Part shown: positions 11,704 through 16,012 of the stretch, in pieces
Position numbering within the stretch: the stretch's first letter is position 1
Layout: each line of letters starts with the position of its first letter
From: CAYGZQ01 sp964354375 [NCBI: uncultured Planctomycetota bacterium]
GTDB lineage: Bacteria > JAJVIF01 > JAPKYR01
Assembly (NCBI GenBank): GCA_964354375.1
Contig: CAYGZQ010000079.1
Span: 1-16,012 of the forward strand
DNA: 16,012 nt
Direction: 5' to 3'
Notes under the pieces: model-generated
Told to the model about the DNA's origin: nothing
Database searches by the model: none
The model's input: the letters and a program-made list of their open reading frames with translations, nothing else
Made by a program: the position numbers and the translations under genes

Positions 11704-14085
11704 ATGATCTTCCCACGCCTGAGCGGACCCATTTTATTATTGATTCTCCTCGCAGCTTCCCTCGGCTCGGGCGCTTCCGCCCCGGAGACCGACAGAATCC
11801 CGTCGGGAGCATTCCTTCAATCGACCGCTCCCGGTATCAGGCTGGCCCCGAAGGCCTCCTATCCCCATCCCGCCTCGTGGACCCCAGAACCCCCCGATCC
11901 GCTCAGCGTCCCGCGCATGCTTCGGACCCTTCGCGACGGGACCATAATGCTCGCGAGCTTTCCCGAGTGCTTCTATTTCGACGCCAGCGGAAACCAGATC
12001 GCGGAAAAGAAGCTTGAGATGCCGGACCGCGGGATGATCGAGTCGGTATCGGTGCCAAGGGTGCGGTCGAATGTCGGCAGCGACGGTCGGGGCTTCCTCG
12101 ATGTGATTGAGCTGTTCCGCAACCCCGACAGCCTGTACGCAGTCACGGCCAATGCAGACGGGAGGGTCTGGGCACTCTTCAGAGACAACTGGTACATTTT
12201 CGGCCTGCTCGGCGAATGGGACCCGTCCGGCGGTCTTGTTCGTATCATCGACACGACAACACTCCCATTAACAGGAAGGCCGAATCCTGACGAATGGGGG
12301 TATGGCGTCTCGCACACGATGACATGCGACGGCGACACTCTGCTTATCTACGGCGAGAGGGGCGACTACGTCATTCTCAAGGACGGCGAGATTGTGAGCT
12401 ACAAGGCCGTCGATGGCTGGGGCGGCCCTTCCGACTGGGTGGTCCTTCTGGACGGCGTTATCTACCACATTTCCCCTCCGGGGAGAATGTCCCGGACCGA
12501 CTTCGAGGGCAATCTCGACGACTCGTGGACGCTTATGGAAATCCGCGAGGGGGGCGGATTCTTCGAGGGTCACGAGATCAAGATCGGGGACCAGGGCAAG
12601 TACGGTCCCTGGGGAATCGGGCTATTGACGGACGGAAGCCGGATCGAGTTGTGGCGGGAAGAGAAGGAGGAATACGACAGCGAGAAGATGGAGGTCCGAC
12701 ATATTGTTGACAGGACTGAACTCGTCCGCTTCGCAAGCGACGGGAGCGAACTGTCTCGCACACCTTATCAATCTGTCGCCAACAGCGAAAACAATCCGCT
12801 TTTCCCCTTCGACTCGAGCGTTTTCTATTGTGTCGAGACACCGGAGGGTTTCCTGTTTCTGAACAGGATGGCGCCCGGCCAGCCCGCAAATGGAGAGATG
12901 TTCGATTCCGGCCTGAATCACCTCAGGACCGTGCAGTTTGTTCCGTCCCCTGCTCCACCCGACACGCGCGATGAGATCGAAGTGGTGACCGCCGAATCGG
13001 GCACGCCCCGGGTGGGAGCAAGGGCGGACATGAGCCTCGTCGGGAGAGATTTCACATCGGTGCCGCAAGGGTTCATTTGTGTTGACAACACCGGCAGGCT
13101 CGTACTGACCCTCTCGTACGACCTTGAGATTCTGGACATCGTCGACATTGGCTTCCTTCTCGACCAGGGTATTATCGCGCAGGCCGACGCGTGCCGGGTC
13201 GATTCGTCGGGGAACTGCTATGTCCTCGATTGCGCCAAGAATCTTGTTGTCTGCGTCGATCCGGAAGGCAACCTTGCCAGGCAATATGTCAATCCTGTGA
13301 AGCACGAACTCTCGCCATCCGGGTTCCTGCCCGGAATCAGCGAGTCGGAGCCTGCAGGATTCACAGTGGACGGCAGGGATAATCTCTGGATATGGGGTCG
13401 GAGGGTCATCTCGATCTTCGGCCCAGATGGGCGGCTCGCGAAAGTCTTCCGGACCCGACCTGTCGAGGCGGAAGCCCCGTCGGACTCGACGGAAATCCCC
13501 GGCATCGAGCCGACACAGATCGACGCCATTCGATTCTCGGACGTGATCGTGCCCGACGATCCGGACTCCGACTATTTCTATGTCGCGGATGAAGCGCTGG
13601 GTTGGATACTCGTGCTGGACCGCGACGGCACCGAGCTTAACAGGATCGACTGGTACCCTCTGGAGGGGAAGGATCGCCCTGAATCCGATTCGGGCGGACT
13701 GGACGAGGGCTTTCTATTGAACACAGGGGTGTTGTCGCGAGAGTGGACCAGATTTTTCGCCGGGCCCGACGGGTATTTCTACTATTTCAGTCCTCACAAT
13801 CCCGACGATTCTGAATCCGCTCGGTTACTGGCATTCGACGCCCTCGGTGGGGAAATCGCCCGAATCGACGTGTATGACCTGCCGGGAGGTTTGTGGTCGT
13901 TCAGTGAGATACCAGTGTGGCCTCCACCCGACCTGCAACTCAACAGGGCCTGGATCGATCCGCACAATAGGTTGGTCATCTATGACGCGCGCGCCCGCGA
14001 GGCGATAATCTACCCGCTCAGGGTGGACGATGATCTCAAACAATACGATTTTGTCATGCAGGATTTTGCAGGACAACGCCGGTAG
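11704..14085 (+). CDS. Secreted NHL/beta-propeller-like protein
   Basis: This 793-residue protein has an N-terminal hydrophobic segment (about 6-24) ending SLGSGASAPE. Cleavage after GSGA is plausible; the downstream Ala-Pro bond would be unfavourable. There is no lipobox Cys, so the product is probably secreted or periplasmic. The body is a series of strand-rich units of about 45-60 residues, including DSSGNCYVLD (about 500), DGRDNLWIWGRRVISIFGPDG (about 556) and FYVADEALGWILVLDRDG (about 624). Near the end come GPDGYFYYFS and DPHNRLVIYDARAREAIIYPL. These resemble NHL or six-bladed propeller repeats; no enzyme motif was recognised. Start ATG at 11704 follows GCGGAG with about 7-nt spacing. 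The stop codon TAG lies inside the left arm of a palindromic repeat (14078-14136). Function unknown; extracellular binding is a guess. Confidence 0.75.
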   Translation: MIFPRLSGPILLLILLAASLGSGASAPETDRIPSGAFLQSTAPGIRLAPKASYPHPASWTPEPPDPLSVPRMLRTLRDGTIMLASFPECFYFDASGNQIAEKKLEMPDRGMIESVSVPRVRSNVGSDGRGFLDVIELFRNPDSLYAVTANADGRVWALFRDNWYIFGLLGEWDPSGGLVRIIDTTTLPLTGRPNPDEWGYGVSHTMTCDGDTLLIYGERGDYVILKDGEIVSYKAVDGWGGPSDWVVLLDGVIYHISPPGRMSRTDFEGNLDDSWTLMEIREGGGFFEGHEIKIGDQGKYGPWGIGLLTDGSRIELWREEKEEYDSEKMEVRHIVDRTELVRFASDGSELSRTPYQSVANSENNPLFPFDSSVFYCVETPEGFLFLNRMAPGQPANGEMFDSGLNHLRTVQFVPSPAPPDTRDEIEVVTAESGTPRVGARADMSLVGRDFTSVPQGFICVDNTGRLVLTLSYDLEILDIVDIGFLLDQGIIAQADACRVDSSGNCYVLDCAKNLVVCVDPEGNLARQYVNPVKHELSPSGFLPGISESEPAGFTVDGRDNLWIWGRRVISIFGPDGRLAKVFRTRPVEAEAPSDSTEIPGIEPTQIDAIRFSDVIVPDDPDSDYFYVADEALGWILVLDRDGTELNRIDWYPLEGKDRPESDSGGLDEGFLLNTGVLSREWTRFFAGPDGYFYYFSPHNPDDSESARLLAFDALGGEIARIDVYDLPGGLWSFSEIPVWPPPDLQLNRAWIDPHNRLVIYDARAREAIIYPLRVDDDLKQYDFVMQDFAGQRR

Positions 14086-14136
14086 CAGCTACCTTACCGC
14101 TCGCTAGGGCTCGCGGCAAGGATAGCAGCTACCGGC
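14078..14136. repeat. 59-bp inverted repeat overlapping the 3' end of the secreted-protein gene
   Basis: Left arm 14078-14100 (GCCGGTAGCAGCTACC...) pairs with right arm 14113-14136 with a few mismatches and one bulge. TAGCAGCTACC occurs twice in direct orientation (14083-14093 and 14123-14133), and GGTAGCAGCTACC is itself a palindrome around a central A. The upstream gene's TAG stop (14083-14085) is part of the left arm. It could terminate transcription or protect the 3' end, but no T-run follows. Confidence 0.78.
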
Positions 14137-14145
14137 AAGCCCCTA

Positions 14146-14154
14146 TGATATACT
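14146..14154 (+). promoter_or_regulatory. Extended -10 promoter of the four-helix membrane protein gene
   Basis: TGATATACT: TG at 14146-14147 and TATACT at 14149-14154 (5/6 match). It directly follows the inverted repeat and ends 25 nt before the chosen start codon, leaving a short leader with a strong GGAGGAGG site. No -35 is evident; the right arm of the repeat occupies that position. Confidence 0.5.
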
Positions 14155-14179
14155 TCCAGTGAATTGAATGGGAGGAGGC

Positions 14180-15061
14180 ATGCCGGAGCTCTCTGACATC
14201 ATCCCCGTCAAAAGCATCTACTTTGGGAGCGGTTTTGCAGTGCTGGTGTGGATAGTCCCGTACGCACTCGGCTCGATGGTTTACCACTGGCTGAGTCGAC
14301 ATCGGGTCAGGGCGTCGGGATGGCTGCTGCTTGTGTTGCTGGTGCCGTCGTTCGTGCTGGCCCGGATATTTGCGTGGGGACTGGACGAGGATTTGTACCG
14401 TCCCAGGACCAGCCTGATGGCCATTACCTGCGTCGTGATGCTCGGGCAGGCGCTGTTCTGGGGACTCTTGCTGAACGAGTATCGCACTCGACGCGAGACC
14501 GGTTCGTGGCGCTCCGTGGCGAACACCGCGTTCATTGTCAGCATTATCCTGGCGTTACTGTCGCTCGGGAGTTTCATCCTGGAGAAGCGATACAGGTACC
14601 TGGAAGGCGTCCGCCTGAGCCGTCTGGCCGTGAGCGATCAAACGCATCTTGAGGACGTCGGCTACGCCGCCTACCCGCTGGCCGAGTATCCGTTCGGCGA
14701 ATGCATGATACGGTCAGGCGGCGGCGAGGACGGTGTCGGCGGACATACCGGCAAGGGGTATTCCGCCTGCGGAGATTGCCTCGGCATACATTTCAACACC
14801 CCCGACGAGTCGGCGCGAGTGCTGAACTTCTACAAGATTCTAGCTCGAAGCAAAGGTCTGATGACGTGGACAGGAGCTTCCAGGGCAAGCGGCATGCCCG
14901 CGATGGTTGCTTTCAGTGACGATCACACGTCCATAGTAATCGAGGAACTGAAAGCGAACGGTGACTCGGACGCCAACGACTGGGGAGTCACAGTCTATTG
15001 GAACACTCCTCCCGATTTCGGGTTTCTCATCGCCCTTAGCTTCGATCTGTCAGGTCCGTAA
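14180..15061 (+). CDS. Four-helix membrane protein with extracytoplasmic C-terminal domain
   Basis: The start is placed at the ATG at 14180 because GGAGGAGG (14170-14178) would be its ribosome site; the ATG at 14168 would place that site inside the gene. The 293-residue product has four predicted membrane helices (about 14-37, 46-66, 78-98, 112-134), then a soluble domain (135-293). This domain contains a CGDC pair plus one more Cys, a segment of the form F-N-T-P-D-E-S-A-R-V-L-N-F-Y-K followed by a Gly-Leu turn, and strands MVAFSDDHTSIVIEEL and WGVTVYW. The T-x-D-S-x-x-V-x-x-F-Y pattern recurs in small secreted bacterial domains of unknown role. The helix count and topology resemble the protein at 4109-5269. 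The hydrolase gene begins just downstream, so the two may work together. Function unknown. Confidence 0.7.
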   Translation: MPELSDIIPVKSIYFGSGFAVLVWIVPYALGSMVYHWLSRHRVRASGWLLLVLLVPSFVLARIFAWGLDEDLYRPRTSLMAITCVVMLGQALFWGLLLNEYRTRRETGSWRSVANTAFIVSIILALLSLGSFILEKRYRYLEGVRLSRLAVSDQTHLEDVGYAAYPLAEYPFGECMIRSGGGEDGVGGHTGKGYSACGDCLGIHFNTPDESARVLNFYKILARSKGLMTWTGASRASGMPAMVAFSDDHTSIVIEELKANGDSDANDWGVTVYWNTPPDFGFLIALSFDLSGP

Positions 15062-15090
15062 GCATGCGATCCGGGTCCGGCAGGCAGAGA

Positions 15091-16012
15091 ATGAAAAAGA
15101 TGAAACGCGTGCCGTACAAGAAGATCCTGTGGGTGATGTGCAACATAGCGCTCATCATCGGCGGCTTTCTTTTCGCGTTGAATGCCTTTGGAGCACTCAG
15201 ACCGGGCTGGACAGGCAAGTCGGGCAAGGTTATCCCGGTCGTCAGCACGCGCGGACATTTCAAAAACGGGACATTGAACCCTGGACACAACGCCTATGAT
15301 TATGCAGTCGCGGGTATCATACCGGGGCTGACCCCGGGAAGCATCCCTCCCCGCGATCTCCTGATTATCGTCCACGGCTTCAACAACACCCCATTGAAAG
15401 CGGCCAATGTCTTCGCTCTCGCCAGCGACTCTCTGGCAAAAGACGGCTTCGATGGGGAAGTGATCGGTTTCAGCTGGGACGCGAATACGCAGGCCGACCC
15501 GTGGAACATGACCGGTTTCCATGAGTGTCGGCGCAACGCCTGCGGGAACGGGTCCAAGCTGGCAAGGTTCATCGTGGAATACAAGGAGAGATGTCCCGAC
15601 ACTCGCGTTCATGTCATGGGTTATTCAATCGGGGCACGTCTGGCGCTCGAAGCCGCGCTGGCGCTGGAGAACGATCCCGCCCTGGCGAGCTCATCGGTCG
15701 TGATCGACACCATCCATCTCGTAGGAGCTGCGGTCGACAATGAGGAAGTGCAGACGGACGAGAGATACGGCGTCGCGATCGAGAACCGGGTGGGGACCCT
15801 GTACAACTACTACAGCACTGAGGATAACCTCCTTGGAGTCCTGTATCCCCTGAAGGAGACCGACCGTGCGCTGGGCGAGACCGACATCGAGATTCCCGAC
15901 AGGAAACCGGCGAATTATATATCTATTGACGATCGCAAGGAGCTGAACACCTTCGATCAGGCCGGTCGCATGCTCGAGAGGGAAATCGGCGACAACCATT
16001 GCGGATGCCTCG
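15091..16012 (+). CDS. Membrane-anchored alpha/beta hydrolase, 3' end beyond window
   Basis: An open frame runs from ATG 15091 to the window end (307 complete codons) with no stop. An in-frame ATG at 15064 would add nine residues and start 2 nt after the preceding stop; neither site has a strong Shine-Dalgarno, so the start is uncertain. The N-terminus, KKMKRVPYKK followed by a hydrophobic stretch (about 11-33), is a signal anchor. The domain has alpha/beta hydrolase features: LLIIVHGFNNTP (about 91-102, oxyanion loop), VIGFSWDANT (about 124-133) and the nucleophile elbow VMGYSIGAR (about 175-183, GxSxG with Ser179). The set resembles DUF900-like hydrolases. The catalytic Asp and His cannot be assigned with confidence, and the His is probably beyond the edge. 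Probable exported esterase or lipase-like enzyme; substrate unknown. Confidence 0.78.
   Translation, partial: MKKMKRVPYKKILWVMCNIALIIGGFLFALNAFGALRPGWTGKSGKVIPVVSTRGHFKNGTLNPGHNAYDYAVAGIIPGLTPGSIPPRDLLIIVHGFNNTPLKAANVFALASDSLAKDGFDGEVIGFSWDANTQADPWNMTGFHECRRNACGNGSKLARFIVEYKERCPDTRVHVMGYSIGARLALEAALALENDPALASSSVVIDTIHLVGAAVDNEEVQTDERYGVAIENRVGTLYNYYSTEDNLLGVLYPLKETDRALGETDIEIPDRKPANYISIDDRKELNTFDQAGRMLEREIGDNHCGCL

Overview
The window comes from a GC-rich bacterium with a cell envelope and many exported proteins. Three proteins carry lipobox signal peptides, one has a probable Sec signal peptide, and three are membrane-anchored. Information-processing genes of general bacterial type (YqgF/RuvX, a YqeG-type HAD phosphatase, RecD2, a DciA/DUF721 protein) are mixed among them. 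No rRNA, tRNA, phage, IS transposase or CRISPR array was seen, and no marker gene fixes the phylum. The large lipoproteins of candidate-phylum style and the abundant palindromic intergenic repeats suggest an uncultured lineage, possibly near the Planctomycetes/PVC or related candidate phyla. That placement is impression, not proof.

Layout. 1-139 holds a long palindrome and an extended -10 promoter. 140-1132 (+) is a yqgF-yqeG pair. 1219-2052 (-) is an SGNH-like lipoprotein, divergent from a seven-repeat beta-propeller lipoprotein (2255-4045, +). 4109-5269 (-) is a four-helix membrane protein fused to a pseudopilin-like, possibly calcium-binding domain. 5385-5539 is two tandem pairs of inverted REP-like hairpins, next to a terminator (5563-5586) for the 835-residue lipoprotein (5612-8119, -). 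RecD2 (8206-10458, -) appears to have a leaderless promoter. 10492-10726 is a 235-bp composite repeat bounded by 15-bp inverted termini. A dciA-like gene and a CoA-binding protein (11469 down to 10729, -) form a tight operon. After another 71-bp hairpin repeat comes a secreted propeller-like protein (11704-14085, +), then a four-helix membrane protein (14180-15061, +) and a membrane-anchored alpha/beta hydrolase that runs off the window end (15091 onward, +).

How it fits together. The genes do not form one obvious pathway. They fall into small units: rRNA processing/HAD, dciA-CoA binding, recD2, and several independent envelope proteins. The most notable structure is non-coding. At least five different families of inverted repeat fill the gaps between genes, one of them supplies the stop codon of a gene, and the recognisable promoters are mostly of the extended -10 (TGn) type with weak -35 boxes. 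Two DNA-metabolism genes have their -10 so close to the start codon that they are probably leaderless, whereas the exported proteins have mostly strong Shine-Dalgarno sites.
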